Positions 28,073 to 39,616 of a DNA stretch of 64,000 bases are shown piece after piece. This stretch comes from Suipraeoptans intestinalis (lineage in GTDB: Bacteria > Bacillota > Clostridia > Lachnospirales > Lachnospiraceae). The notes under the pieces were generated by a model, which was given only the letters and a program-made list of their open reading frames with translations, ran no database searches and was not told where the DNA came from. The position numbers and the translations under genes were made by a program. The stretch's first letter is position 1, and each line of letters opens with the position of its first letter. The stretch lies in assembly GCF_009696485.1 (NCBI RefSeq), contig NZ_VULY01000018.1, forward strand, positions 1,003,001 through 1,067,000, in the 5' to 3' direction.

Positions 28073-29443
28073 CTATTTTCCGTAGTATTCGTCCAGATAT
28101 TTGTCATCAATTCGCTTCAACTCGCTTCTGGGAAGCAAAGACAACAGCTCCCACCCGATGGTAAGCGTTTCCTCAATGGAACGGTCTGCCAGATAGCCCT
28201 GCGATACATATTTCTTTTCAAATTCCTCTGCAAATTTTGCATAGAGCAGATCGATCTCTGTCAGCGCCGCCTCTCCCAGGATAGTCATCAGCTCCTTGGC
28301 ATCCTTTCCTCTGGCATAGGCTGCAAACAACTGGTTCATGGTATTGGAATGATCCGCTCTGGTCTTTCCGTCTCCGATTCCCTTGTCTTTCAGACGTGAC
28401 AGAGAAGGCAGTACGTCGATAGGCGGCTGGATCCCTTTTCGATACAGCTCACGGCTCAGGATCACCTGTCCTTCTGTAATATAGCCTGTCAGGTCGGGGA
28501 TGGGATGCGTCTTATCATCCTCCGGCATGGTCAGGATGGGGATCATGGTAATGCTTCCCTTCTTTCCCTTCTGCCGTCCGGCTCTCTCATACAGGGTTGC
28601 CAGGTCTGTGTACATATATCCCGGATATCCACGGCGTCCCGGCACTTCCTTTCTGGCTGCCGACACTTCCCGGAGGGCGTCTGCGTAATTGGTGATGTCC
28701 GTCAGGATGACCAGTACGTGCATATCTTTTTCAAACGCCAGGTATTCTGCCGCCGTCAAAGCCATTCGCGGCGTGGAGATACGCTCGATGGCCGGGTCGT
28801 TTGCCAGGTTGATAAATAATACCGTTCTGTCAATGGCCCCCGTCTCCTTAAAAGACTCCACAAAGAAGTTGGACTCCTCAAAGGTGATCCCCATGGCAGC
28901 AAACACTACCGCAAAATTTTCATCTGTGCCGCGAACCTTTGCCTGTCTTGCGATCTGCGCCGCCAGATTGGCGTGAGGCAATCCCGACGCCGAGAAGATC
29001 GGCAGCTTCTGCCCTCTTACCAGGGTATTCAGTCCGTCGATGGAAGAGACTCCCGTCTGGATAAATTCCTCCGGATAGCTTCTTGCCGCCGGGTTCATCG
29101 GCAATCCGTTGATCTGTCTTCTTTCTTCCGGAAGGATCTGAGGGCCTCCGTCAATAGGACGTCCCAGTCCGTCAAACACACGTCCCAGCATGTCTTCGGA
29201 CACGCCCAGCTCCATGCTCCTTCCCAAAAAGCGCACCTTGCTGTTACTTAAATTGATTCCCGATGCACTCTCAAACAACTGGACCAGTACGTCGTTTCCG
29301 TTTACTTCCAGTACCTTGCACCGTCTTCTTTCGCCGTCTGCCAGCTCGATCTCTCCCAGCTCGTCGTAGGCAACCTGTTCCACCCCTTTTACCAGCATCA
29401 GTGGTCCGGCAACTTCCTGTATTGTTCTATATTCTTTTGGCAT
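28073..29443 (-). CDS. ntpB: V/A-type ATPase subunit B
   Basis: Regulatory (non-catalytic) subunit of the A3B3 hexamer. 456 residues. The usual Walker A lysine is replaced: the corresponding loop reads [14 protein letters not shown], as in all B subunits. The arginine-finger region [14 protein letters not shown] is intact. Separated from subunit A by 3 bases. Confidence 0.97.
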   Translation of the reverse strand: MPKEYRTIQEVAGPLMLVKGVEQVAYDELGEIELADGERRRCKVLEVNGNDVLVQLFESASGINLSNSKVRFLGRSMELGVSEDMLGRVFDGLGRPIDGGPQILPEERRQINGLPMNPAARSYPEEFIQTGVSSIDGLNTLVRGQKLPIFSASGLPHANLAAQIARQAKVRGTDENFAVVFAAMGITFEESNFFVESFKETGAIDRTVLFINLANDPAIERISTPRMALTAAEYLAFEKDMHVLVILTDITNYADALREVSAARKEVPGRRGYPGYMYTDLATLYERAGRQKGKKGSITMIPILTMPEDDKTHPIPDLTGYITEGQVILSRELYRKGIQPPIDVLPSLSRLKDKGIGDGKTRADHSNTMNQLFAAYARGKDAKELMTILGEAALTEIDLLYAKFAEEFEKKYVSQGYLADRSIEETLTIGWELLSLLPRSELKRIDDKYLDEYYGK

Positions 29444-29446
29444 AGC

Positions 29447-31216
29447 TTAGAAGTCCTCCTTCCCGGCAATGGCTGCCACTTCTCTTTCCAGCTCGCTCTT
29501 GATGGCCTCATACTCTTTGTCTAACTCTTCTTCTTTTGTATACTTGAATCTTCCGATCCGCTCCCTGACCTCCATGTTGATGAGCGCCTGCATCTTTCTT
29601 GGATGCTCTGCCAGCGCCTGTGAGGCTTCCTCATAGAATGCCAGTACCAGCCGCATCATCAGATGCTGTTTTTTCAGGGACGTATACGTATCGATCTCGT
29701 GGAAAGAGTTCTGGTGCAGGAAGTCCTCCCGGATAGAACGCGCCGCTTCCATTTTCAGTCGGTCTGTTGCAGACAGCGCATCCATTCCTACCATTTTTAC
29801 GATCTCTTCCAGTTCCGCTTCATCCTGGAGAAGGCTCATCATCTTCTGGCGGTTTTCCATCCAGTCAGACGCTACTTCCTGATCAAACCACGGCCCCATA
29901 TGATCCACATACAGAGAATAGCTGGTCAGCCAGTTGATAGCCGGGAAATGCCGCTTGTAGGCCAGCGCCGAATCCAGTCCCCAGAACACCTTCACGATCC
30001 GAAGAGTTGCCTGAGATACCGGCTCTGAAATATCTCCTCCCGGAGGGGATACGGCTCCGATTACAGACAGGGCTCCCTCTCTTCCATCAGATCCCAGGGA
30101 GATCACGTGCCCGGCTCTCTCGTAAAACTGTGCCAAACGGCTTCCCAGATAAGCCGGATATCCTTCTTCGCCCGGCATCTCTTCCAGACGTCCCGACATC
30201 TCTCGCAGCGCCTCTGCCCATCTGGACGTAGAGTCCGCCATCAAAGCCACCGAATACCCCATGTCCCTGAAATACTCTGCAATGGTGATTCCCGTGTAAA
30301 TGGAAGCCTCCCGTGCCGCCACCGGCATGTCGGAGGTGTTGGCGATCAGAACGGTCCTCTCCATCAAAGACTGCCCTGTTTTCGGGTCCTTCAGCTCCGG
30401 GAACTCGTTCAATACGTCCGTCATCTCGTTTCCACGCTCTCCGCAGCCGATGTATACTACGATATCCGCTTCCGCCCATTTTGCCAGCTGGTGCTGGATA
30501 ACGGTCTTTCCGCTTCCAAACGGTCCCGGAACAGACGCTACTCCTCCCTTGGCAATCGGGAAAAAGGTATCTACCACTCTCTGCCCTGTGATCAGCGGTT
30601 TCTGCGGAGGCAGCTTTTTCACATAGGGACGTCCTTTCCGAACCGGCCATCTTTGCATCATGGTCAGTTCCTTTTCTCCATCCTCTGTTTCCAGGACCGC
30701 CACTACCTCTTCTACCGTAAATTCTCCTGCTTTGATCTCCTTGACCGTACCCTCTACGCCAAAAGGAACCATGATCTTCTGCTGTACTACGATGGTCTCC
30801 TGTACCGTTCCCAGGACATCTCCTGCAACCACCTTGTCGCCCGCTTTTGCCACCGGCACAAATTCCCATTTCCGGTCTCTTTTCAGAGAAGCCACTTCCA
30901 CCCCTCTTTGCAGGCTGTTTCCCGATATTTTCATGATATCGTCCAGCGGACGCTGGATTCCGTCGTAGATGCTGGCAATCAGCCCGGGGCCCAGTTCTAC
31001 GGACATGGGTACCTGCATGGATTCTACCGGTTCGCCCGGACCCAGTCCTGATGTTTCTTCATATACCTGTATGGATGCTTCGTCTCCGTGCATCTCGATA
31101 ATCTCTCCGATCAGCCGCTGGTCGCTTACACGCACCACGTCAAACATGTTGGCATCTCTCATGCCCTTTGCGATGACCAACGGTCCAGCTACTTTTTTGA
31201 TTGTTCCTCTGCTCAT
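29447..31216 (-). CDS. ntpA: V/A-type ATPase catalytic subunit A
   Basis: Catalytic nucleotide-binding subunit. 589 residues, with the long non-homologous insertion (about residues 115-190) that distinguishes V/A subunit A from F-type beta. The P-loop GPFGSGKT, the catalytic GERGNE Glu, and SRWAEALRE are present. It is the seventh gene of the operon, 19 bases after subunit F. Confidence 0.98.
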   Translation of the reverse strand: MSRGTIKKVAGPLVIAKGMRDANMFDVVRVSDQRLIGEIIEMHGDEASIQVYEETSGLGPGEPVESMQVPMSVELGPGLIASIYDGIQRPLDDIMKISGNSLQRGVEVASLKRDRKWEFVPVAKAGDKVVAGDVLGTVQETIVVQQKIMVPFGVEGTVKEIKAGEFTVEEVVAVLETEDGEKELTMMQRWPVRKGRPYVKKLPPQKPLITGQRVVDTFFPIAKGGVASVPGPFGSGKTVIQHQLAKWAEADIVVYIGCGERGNEMTDVLNEFPELKDPKTGQSLMERTVLIANTSDMPVAAREASIYTGITIAEYFRDMGYSVALMADSTSRWAEALREMSGRLEEMPGEEGYPAYLGSRLAQFYERAGHVISLGSDGREGALSVIGAVSPPGGDISEPVSQATLRIVKVFWGLDSALAYKRHFPAINWLTSYSLYVDHMGPWFDQEVASDWMENRQKMMSLLQDEAELEEIVKMVGMDALSATDRLKMEAARSIREDFLHQNSFHEIDTYTSLKKQHLMMRLVLAFYEEASQALAEHPRKMQALINMEVRERIGRFKYTKEEELDKEYEAIKSELEREVAAIAGKEDF

Positions 31217-31235
31217 TTGAACGAATCAACCTCCT

Positions 31236-31556
31236 TTATTGGTTTCCAAACAGAATGTCCGATCCAACAGCCTGCTCTACCGTTTTCTTTACGCCTTCCA
31301 CACCGGCTCCTGTGTTGCCGGAAATCCCCGGTACCCGGACGATGGCAGGCATTACCTGTTCTTCGTATTTTTCCAGTTCCTTTGACAGCTCTTTGGCCAG
31401 CGCTTCCGTGATATAAATGATTCCATACTGCCCGGCCGCCAGTCTGGCCAGCCTGTCCTTTCCTTCTTCTTCATCGGCAACAGGAAAGGTATCCAGCCCC
31501 AAAGCAGCAAAGCCGTAAATACTGTCATAATCGCCTATTACCGCTATCTTATACAT
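31236..31556 (-). CDS. ntpF: V/A-type ATPase subunit F
   Basis: Small rotor subunit that binds subunit D. 106 residues starting MYKIAVIGDYDSIYGFAALGLDTF, then the conserved YGIIYITEALAKEL strand-helix, with a flexible C-terminal helix. It overlaps the end of subunit C by 8 bases. Confidence 0.93.
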   Translation of the reverse strand: MYKIAVIGDYDSIYGFAALGLDTFPVADEEEGKDRLARLAAGQYGIIYITEALAKELSKELEKYEEQVMPAIVRVPGISGNTGAGVEGVKKTVEQAVGSDILFGNQ

Positions 31557-32517
31557 ACATTTCCCTTATCCTTTCCCGAATGGACTCCTCCGGCAGCCGG
31601 TTCTGCTTTCCTGACAGCACCATCCGCACCGTCCTGATCTCATTTTGTCTTGCGATCACATACGCCACGACAGGTCCCAGTGTAAACGCCTCATACTTCT
31701 GGGATTTCATAGTCTCTATGATCCTGTTATCGCACCATCGTTCAAAGGCCGACATCGACTGGCGCAGCACTTCTGCTCCCTGGGAATAGGATGTTTCCTG
31801 AAGGTATTCGCAGATGCCTTCTATGCCCGCCAGCGCTGCTTTCGCAAGCCGCTCCCAGCGGATCCCTTCACAGTCTGTCATTGCTTTTTCCATAAAGTCC
31901 AAAGACTTCCCTGTCTTGGCAGACCGGACGGCCACCTTGATGTTGGCTACCGCCACATAGGATTCCGCGTATTCCCGGATAACCGGTTCCTTCGTCTCTT
32001 TTCCCGCCTGACAGATCGCCTCCAATGTCGCCTTGTCGATCATAATGTCGCACAGCTGTCCGTCTCTGGTGTGCAGAAGACTTTCATAGGCTTCCCTTGC
32101 CACTTCCTGCAGCACTTCGGGAAGCTCCTCAAATCGCCTTTCCCGCACCAGTGTCAGCATCTCTTTGCCCATAACCATCCCGTTTTCATAAAAAATCTGA
32201 TGGTTGGTCTCCTCTGTACACACCTCTTTGATCGCCGCCTTCAGATTGTGGAACAGCTTGGGGTACATCAGCACGTCAAATCGTTCCAGCGGAATACCCA
32301 GCTCTCTTACCACATCCCAGATCTTCTCTTCTTCTCTGGCCAGAATCCCTTCCATATCCTTTTGTAGCGCTCCGTCGCCCCAGCCTTTTTCTTCCAGTAA
32401 CTGAAGGCATTGTTCATATGTCTGACAAGCGATCAGCTGGTCTACGACCTCTTTTGAAAATAAATTCACCTCCATTGCACGGATCCGTGCAACCGCATAG
32501 GTATATTCTTCCCTCAT
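31549..32517 (-). CDS. ntpC: V/A-type ATPase subunit C
   Basis: Funnel-shaped adaptor joining the rotor shaft to the membrane ring. 322 residues from MREEYTYAVARIRAMEVNLFSKE; the ATG at 32515-32517 has GGAGGGAAGGC in front, and a longer frame reads into subunit E. The all-helical sequence with AVARIRAME at the start and RQNEIRTVRMVLSGK near the end fits the family. 10 bases after subunit E. Confidence 0.94.
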   Translation of the reverse strand: MREEYTYAVARIRAMEVNLFSKEVVDQLIACQTYEQCLQLLEEKGWGDGALQKDMEGILAREEEKIWDVVRELGIPLERFDVLMYPKLFHNLKAAIKEVCTEETNHQIFYENGMVMGKEMLTLVRERRFEELPEVLQEVAREAYESLLHTRDGQLCDIMIDKATLEAICQAGKETKEPVIREYAESYVAVANIKVAVRSAKTGKSLDFMEKAMTDCEGIRWERLAKAALAGIEGICEYLQETSYSQGAEVLRQSMSAFERWCDNRIIETMKSQKYEAFTLGPVVAYVIARQNEIRTVRMVLSGKQNRLPEESIRERIREMYV

Positions 32518-32527
32518 GCCTTCCCTC

Positions 32528-33121
32528 CTACGCAAACAACAGCCGGTGAACCTTGTCGGACAGCTCCTCCTGTCTGGCATCAAACAATGCTTTCAGGGTA
32601 CAATTTTCTTCAATCCCTCCGTAAACGAGAATGAAACCGTTCTTTATCGCACCCTCCTTCTCAGAGATACGGAGTTCTCCACCTTTTGCCTTTGCAATCT
32701 CTTCTATTTTGTCTCCAAATCCCTCCGGCAGTCTGCCAAGATCTGTTTTTCCAAACAGGATTTCTCCCGTTTCCGGCAGCGCATACTTCTTTACAAGGAG
32801 AAGCAGTGCAGAAAAATACTCTTCTTCGCCCAGGTTTTCCAGCGCTTCATACGCCTGTTTCAGCACATCGGCGATCACACCCTGTTTTGCTTCCAGAATC
32901 TTTGTCCGCTTCTGCAGATCGATAAAAGAAGCTGTTTTCTCCTGCTGCTTCTTTTCTTCTGCCTCCGCCTTCCGGAGCATTTGCTTCTCACTTTCTTCGG
33001 CTTCTTTCTGAGCTTGTTCTATGATCTCTCCTGCCGTCAGTTTGGCTTCCGCAATCTTTTCTTCCGCTAAAGATCTGGCTTCATCCATGATCTGGCTTTT
33101 TATCTTGTTTAATCCGCTCAT
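32528..33121 (-). CDS. ntpE: V/A-type ATPase subunit E
   Basis: Peripheral stalk subunit pairing with subunit G/H. 197 residues: a long N-terminal coiled coil (IMDEARSLAEEKIAEAKLTAGEIIEQ, to about residue 80) and a globular C-terminal domain that contacts the A/B hexamer. Located between the proteolipid K and subunit C. Confidence 0.9.
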   Translation of the reverse strand: MSGLNKIKSQIMDEARSLAEEKIAEAKLTAGEIIEQAQKEAEESEKQMLRKAEAEEKKQQEKTASFIDLQKRTKILEAKQGVIADVLKQAYEALENLGEEEYFSALLLLVKKYALPETGEILFGKTDLGRLPEGFGDKIEEIAKAKGGELRISEKEGAIKNGFILVYGGIEENCTLKALFDARQEELSDKVHRLLFA

Positions 33122-33175
33122 TGCCTGGCTCTCCTTTTTCTTTAAAATGACACGTTTCTTTTCGATCCTGTCCGC

Positions 33176-35669
<2,494 letters not shown>

Positions 35670-35700
35670 AACATTCTCCCTCCTTTCCCCCTGCTGTCTG

Positions 35701-36018
35701 TTACAGCAATGCTTCTTTCACAAGTGTAACTGCGTCTTTTTCCTTTTCTTTCGCCCGTCTGGTGAGTTCTTTCGTTTCTTCTTCCGCCGCAGCCTCCGCC
35801 TGTTCAATCGCCGCCTGGGAAAGTTGTTTCTGACGCTCCAGTCCCTCTTTGACTCTCCGGCTCACAGTCTCTTCCTTTTCCTGCCGGATCTTCCTGGCTT
35901 CCTCTTTTGCCTCTTCCAGAATCCTGGTACAGGCCTCATCTGCCTCCTGCAGTACTTTTGCCGCCTGGGCTTCCGTTTCCCGAATTTCCCGCATGGTTTC
36001 CTCTACCAACTCATTCAC
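35701..36018 (-). CDS. V/A-type ATPase subunit G/H (peripheral stalk)
   Basis: 105 residues, Glu/Lys/Ala-rich single coiled coil, partner of subunit E. It starts with GTG at 36016-36018 after AAGGAAAAGAG. It is the first gene of the operon, 31 bases before subunit I, in the position of NtpF/AhaH-type genes. Low complexity makes orthology uncertain, but the position makes the role clear. Confidence 0.85.
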   Translation of the reverse strand: MNELVEETMREIRETEAQAAKVLQEADEACTRILEEAKEEARKIRQEKEETVSRRVKEGLERQKQLSQAAIEQAEAAAEEETKELTRRAKEKEKDAVTLVKEALL

Positions 36019-36049
36019 CTCTTTTCCTTCATGAACCTATTTGGCTAAA

Positions 36050-36078
36050 ATTATAATATATTCCAATTCATAAGTCCA
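36050..36078 (-). promoter_or_regulatory. Promoter of the V-type ATPase operon
   Basis: On the minus strand, TGGACT (36073-36078), a 17-base spacer, TATAAT (36050-36055), about 30 bases upstream of the first gene. Confidence 0.7.
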
Positions 36079-36157
36079 TGAAATTTATGCTTTTTTAATG
36101 ATTATATCTATCAGTACTTATAAATATTATGAATAGTCAAACGAATTTTCCTGCATT

Positions 36158-36655
36158 TTAATCCTTCCATTCCAATCGATGCAGTTTTCCCTCCCTGCAC
36201 ATGCCGTCAAACCCCTGCTGGCGCAGCGCCTCGTAGAGGACCACCGCTACAGAATTCCCCAGATTCAGGGACCGGATCTCTTCCAGCATGGGGATCCTGA
36301 TGCATGTTTCCTCTGAATCCTGCAGGATCTCCTCCGGAATCCCCGCACTTTCCTTGCCGAACATGATATAGCAGTCTTCTTCGTAGGAAACCTCTGTATA
36401 GATCCGTTTTGCCTTGGTCGTTGCCAGATAGATCTTCGCTTTCGGATTCTTGTCCAAAAACTCCCGGTAGTCTACATAGGTGGTGACATCCAATCGGCTC
36501 CAGTAATCCATGCCTGCCCGTTTCAGATTCTTTTCTGTCAGCCGAAACCCCAGCGGCTCGATCAGGTGCAGCCTCGCCCCTGTCGCCACGCAGGTTCTTC
36601 CGATATTTCCGGTATTTGCCGGTATTTCCGGCTCCAGCAGTACAATATTGATCAT
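36158..36655 (-). CDS. trmL: tRNA (cytidine/uridine-2'-O)-methyltransferase
   Basis: SPOUT methyltransferase modifying the ribose at the wobble base of tRNA-Leu. 165 residues from MINIVLLEPEIPANTGNIGRTC. The SAM knot segments FGKESAGIPEEI and IRSLNLGNSVAVVLYEALRQQGF are intact. The start at 36653-36655 overlaps the stop of the upstream gene (ATGA) and has GGAGGAGAAAGAGA before it. The substrate assignment follows the family. Confidence 0.94.
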   Translation of the reverse strand: MINIVLLEPEIPANTGNIGRTCVATGARLHLIEPLGFRLTEKNLKRAGMDYWSRLDVTTYVDYREFLDKNPKAKIYLATTKAKRIYTEVSYEEDCYIMFGKESAGIPEEILQDSEETCIRIPMLEEIRSLNLGNSVAVVLYEALRQQGFDGMCREGKLHRLEWKD

Positions 36656-37569
36656 TCTCTTTCTCCTCCCAGCCATTTCAGCCATTCATCCGGCGCCGGG
36701 CGATCCAGACACCGGATCTCCTCCCCGTTTTTCAAAAGCTTCTCCTTTCCCTCCTTCAGGCGACCGATCCTTTTTACAAAGACCTCCTGTTCTCCCAGTT
36801 CCTGCTCCAGATCCGTCCCGGAAGTCACTATCATGCAGCCCGCCGACTGCATCAGGTAGGGGTTCAGACGAAAATGCTCACAAATCTCGATCACCTCCTG
36901 CAGGAGAGGGATCTGCTTTAATTCCACTTCAAATCCACAGCATTTGGATTCCGCCATCTTCCACAGAGCGGCAAAGATCCCGCCCTCTTCCGTCTGATAC
37001 CAGCCGGTGATCCCATTTCCCTGTAAAAAACAGCGATCCTTTAAAAACTGCTCCTCTTTCCACCGTTCCATTTCTTCCAAAAAAGCAGAAGAAAATCTTT
37101 GTTCTAAGATTTTTTTCTCCTGCCTTTTAAGCTGCAGGGCGGCAGATAAGGCAGGCAATCCTACACAGTAAATCTCCTCTTCCCCTTGGCTGTACGGTAT
37201 ACACTTTTCCGATTCCCTTTTTTCCCAGATATCTTTTCTGTCCTGCGTTTCCTTTTCCCTGCCCGCAGCAGTCTGTGCGCAGACTTCTCCCGCTCCTGTC
37301 ACAGTCACTCCCGGACTTTTCAGCAGGGGATTCACCCGCCGTTCAACGCCATGACAGGGAATCTGTTTTTGCCCGCAAAGATCCCGCAGTCTTTTTTCCA
37401 CCCGGATAGAAAGCATCTTATATTCTCCGGAAGGGATCTCCACCGACGCCGTTACAGCAAGCTGCCGACACCCTCTGCTTTTCAGATGATTTGCCACCAT
37501 GGCAAGAGCCGTATCTCCCACACGCTCTTCCTCTCCGTAGGCGGTATATGATTTCCACGCAAGTTCCAT
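36652..37569 (-). CDS. AIR-synthase/HypE-like protein of unknown substrate
   Basis: 305 residues. The C-terminal half (GGIFAALWKMAESKCCGFEVELKQIPLLQEVIEICEHFRLNPYL split across about residues 195-240, then SAGCMIVTS) matches the C-terminal ATP-binding domain of AIR synthase/HypE/ThiL proteins. The N-terminal half, with GDTALAMVANHLKSRG and ERRVNPLLKSPGVTVTGAGEV, is divergent, and the middle (about 100-140) is charged and poorly conserved. Such proteins are annotated as hydrogenase maturation factors, but no hydrogenase genes are in the window, so I do not assign HypE. Overlaps trmL by 4 bases; the 34-residue peptide precedes it by 33 bases. Confidence 0.75.
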   Translation of the reverse strand: MELAWKSYTAYGEEERVGDTALAMVANHLKSRGCRQLAVTASVEIPSGEYKMLSIRVEKRLRDLCGQKQIPCHGVERRVNPLLKSPGVTVTGAGEVCAQTAAGREKETQDRKDIWEKRESEKCIPYSQGEEEIYCVGLPALSAALQLKRQEKKILEQRFSSAFLEEMERWKEEQFLKDRCFLQGNGITGWYQTEEGGIFAALWKMAESKCCGFEVELKQIPLLQEVIEICEHFRLNPYLMQSAGCMIVTSGTDLEQELGEQEVFVKRIGRLKEGKEKLLKNGEEIRCLDRPAPDEWLKWLGGERE

Positions 37570-37602
37570 GTTGATTGCCTCACTTTTCTTCTTCCTGTCA
37601 CG

Positions 37603-37707
37603 CTACACGATCAGATATGGGATCACCATCGTGGCGATCATGGCCACGATCACCGTTACCGTAATGATCGCTATGATTCTTTTCGTCCGTTTGTCATGAA
37701 ATTTCAT
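37603..37707 (-). CDS. 34-residue single-span membrane peptide
   Basis: A short frame: a basic N-terminus MKFHDKRTKR followed by one continuous hydrophobic helix IIAIITVTVIVAMIATMVIP and YLIV. The ATG at 37705-37707 follows AAGGAAACGAG at ideal spacing. It is the first gene after the promoter at 37832-37860 and precedes the AIR-synthase-like gene by 33 bases. The basic-then-hydrophobic layout, a good ribosome binding site and the operon position support a real gene. Function unknown. Confidence 0.7.
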   Translation of the reverse strand: MKFHDKRTKRIIAIITVTVIVAMIATMVIPYLIV

Positions 37708-37831
37708 CTCGTTTCCTTCTTTCCCATCACAGCATCCGCTGCTTTTCTACGGCAGTCCGCTTCCCCTGCCGGTTGGTTCTATGCAGACGCCGCCTTTCCC
37801 GGCCGCATCTTTTTCGCCAACTATAACGCCC

Positions 37832-37860
37832 ATTATAGCACATGTACTTTTTTTTGTACA
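37832..37860 (-). promoter_or_regulatory. Promoter with overlapping TGTAC palindrome
   Basis: On the minus strand, TTGTAC, an 18-base spacer, and TATAAT (37832-37837) preceded by TGC (extended -10). The -35 lies inside the inverted repeat TGTAC-N8-GTACA at 37843-37860, suggesting a repressor site controlling the small-peptide/AIRS/trmL operon. Confidence 0.65.
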
Positions 37861-37890
37861 ATATGGAAGCCTTTTTTCATCTACTTTTTT

Positions 37891-37906
37891 TGTACTGTTT
37901 TGTACA
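37891..37906. promoter_or_regulatory. Second TGTAC inverted repeat
   Basis: TGTAC-N6-GTACA, 47 bases (centre to centre) upstream of the similar palindrome on the promoter. The pair looks like a two-site operator; the regulator is unknown. Confidence 0.5.
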
Positions 37907-37924
37907 GAGATATCTCCTCTTTCT

Positions 37925-38206
37925 ATGCAGATCCGCACGGTGCAGCGTTATAATTTCAAGCTAAAATTGGGAGGCTGTTTTCTTACCCAGTATAGCGGCA
38001 GGAAAAACATAGAAAAAGCGGTGTATGGGTTATTGGAAGAAATTTTTCCGGAAGGAGGATTACTTCCGGTGACGATCCGAAGCTCCAAATGGATTGAAGA
38101 AAGCACTTTGGAGCAACAACCACTACTGGCCAGGGATCCGAAAAAGAAAGAGAAGATCACACGAGAATATCTGGCGCTGACACGGCATATCATGGAAGGA
38201 GAATAG
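37925..38206 (+). pseudogene. C-terminal remnant of a ParA partition ATPase
   Basis: About 90 residues matching only the end of Soj/ParA proteins: LKLGGCFLTQYSGRKNIEKA, then PVTIRSSKWIEESTL, and DPKKKEKITREYLALTRHIMEG. The Walker A and switch regions are missing; family members have about 250-275 residues. The frame is open upstream to 37781 but that part reads as host promoter sequence without similarity. No ribosome binding site precedes the ATG at 37925. It ends 2 bases before parB, the normal parAB arrangement, so the deletion has removed the 5' end of parA. Confidence 0.8.
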
Positions 38207-38208
38207 CT

Positions 38209-39264
38209 ATGGGAAAGTTTAATTTATCAAAGATTCGAGGGACGGAAGGCCTGTTGAATGAAGACGGTGGAATGAAAGCGGGACTTGGACTTTTAAATGA
38301 TGTATCCAGAGGGGATATGGATCTTCTGTATTTAGACAGGCGTCAGATTGAAAAGAATAAACGGAACTTTTATAAGATTGGAGAGATTGAAAGCCTGGCG
38401 CAGTCTATCGCAGACGTAGGCCTCAAGCAGCCGCTGGAGGTAAAGCCGATTGAGGGAAATAAATTTGAGCTATTAAGTGGGGAAAGAAGGCTGACTGCCA
38501 TTGATCTGCTGATCGAAAAAGGGATCTGGCAGAAAGTGATTCCCTGTGTGGTGACGGTACTGGATAAAATTGATCTGCCGCTGGATGAAGAAGAAAAGGA
38601 AATGTATTCTATCATCACAACCAACCGGGAACAAAGGGATTATACCGATGGAGAGATTGCAAGAGAGCTGCAGGAATTGAGACGAATCTACAAAAAGCTG
38701 AAAGATCAAGGAGTGGAGCGTCTGAAGAAAGCGGATGGAAGTGAAGTGGAACTAAAAGGAAAACGAGAAAGAGAGGTGCTTTCCGAAACCCTGGGGATCT
38801 CTACTGGGAAGGTGGCACAGTTTGACAAAGTGGAACATCAGGGCAGCCCTGCGTTAATGGATGTCATGTTGGAAGATAAGATTTCCTCCAACACGGCAGC
38901 ACAGGTGGCAGATATGCCAGTGGAGGTACAGGAAGATTTCCTGCAGAAAATGCAGGCGCAGAAAAAAATCGAAGGGAAGGACTTGAAAAAATATCAGGAG
39001 GAACAGAAGGGACTATTGAGTAGTGAAAAAGAACATGCTACACTACAAAAAAGAGAAGTAGAGGTTCCGGAAGGGTATTGCTATTTGGACGGAGAAAACT
39101 GGAAACAGGATACAGAAGGGATCCGCAAGCAGGTTCGGATTGGGATGCTGCTGCAGGAGGAACAATACTTTCAATATCTGAATGTCATTCGCCAGTTGGA
39201 GGAACTGATAAAGAATGGAGAAAGTGTCATTGGAAGCACAAAAGAAAATCATCACAACCTATAA
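38209..39264 (+). CDS. parB: ParB/Spo0J-like partition protein
   Basis: 351 residues. The N-terminal ParB/Srx domain includes YLDRRQIEKNKRNFY, SLAQSIADVGLKQPLEV and LLSGERRLTA (the GERR CTPase box). A central helix-turn-helix region follows (SETLGISTGKVAQFDKVEHQG), then a C-terminal region with dimerisation potential. ParB proteins bind a centromere site and slide as CTP clamps. A GGAAGGAGAATAGCT ribosome binding site precedes the ATG. Its partner ParA is truncated, so it may now act as a stand-alone DNA-binding protein. Plasmid-type rather than chromosomal Spo0J in sequence and context. Confidence 0.9.
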   Translation: MGKFNLSKIRGTEGLLNEDGGMKAGLGLLNDVSRGDMDLLYLDRRQIEKNKRNFYKIGEIESLAQSIADVGLKQPLEVKPIEGNKFELLSGERRLTAIDLLIEKGIWQKVIPCVVTVLDKIDLPLDEEEKEMYSIITTNREQRDYTDGEIARELQELRRIYKKLKDQGVERLKKADGSEVELKGKREREVLSETLGISTGKVAQFDKVEHQGSPALMDVMLEDKISSNTAAQVADMPVEVQEDFLQKMQAQKKIEGKDLKKYQEEQKGLLSSEKEHATLQKREVEVPEGYCYLDGENWKQDTEGIRKQVRIGMLLQEEQYFQYLNVIRQLEELIKNGESVIGSTKENHHNL

Positions 39265-39577
39265 AGTGACCAGATCTATGTTTATCATTGAGCATCGGCT
39301 TTTGAAAGAAACGGGAGCAAGCCTGGTGGCATTTCAGAAAAAGGCGATTGCTACTTTTTTGAGAGGAGATTGTAAGGTGAACCCCCGGTTGAAGATCCGT
39401 GCTTACACAGATCCGGATTATGTAAGGAAAACGGTACGGGAACAGATCATACTGACAGAAGCGGAAAATGAAGCGTTAGAAGAAGTGGCGGCAGACGAAA
39501 AGACCACGAAAACAGTAGTAATCTTTCAGGCTATGCTGAACTTCTGCGAAATGCAGGCACGGTTATTATGGGGTTAG
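39215..39577 (+). CDS. Small protein of unknown function, plasmid-type
   Basis: 120 residues, overlapping the end of parB by 50 bases. The start is uncertain: the ATG at 39215 has no clear ribosome binding site, while GTG 39224 follows GGAG and ATG 39278 is just past parB. Contains VTRSMFIIEHRLLKETGASLVAF and a helical C-terminus (TEAENEALEEVAADEKTTKTVVIFQAML). No recognised domain. Its place directly after parB suggests a partition or replication accessory, which is inference. Confidence 0.6.
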   Translation: MEKVSLEAQKKIITTYKVTRSMFIIEHRLLKETGASLVAFQKKAIATFLRGDCKVNPRLKIRAYTDPDYVRKTVREQIILTEAENEALEEVAADEKTTKTVVIFQAMLNFCEMQARLLWG

Positions 39578-39616
39578 AGAAAGACGCCGGGAAGCTGTGT
39601 GGAGGAAAAAGAAGAG

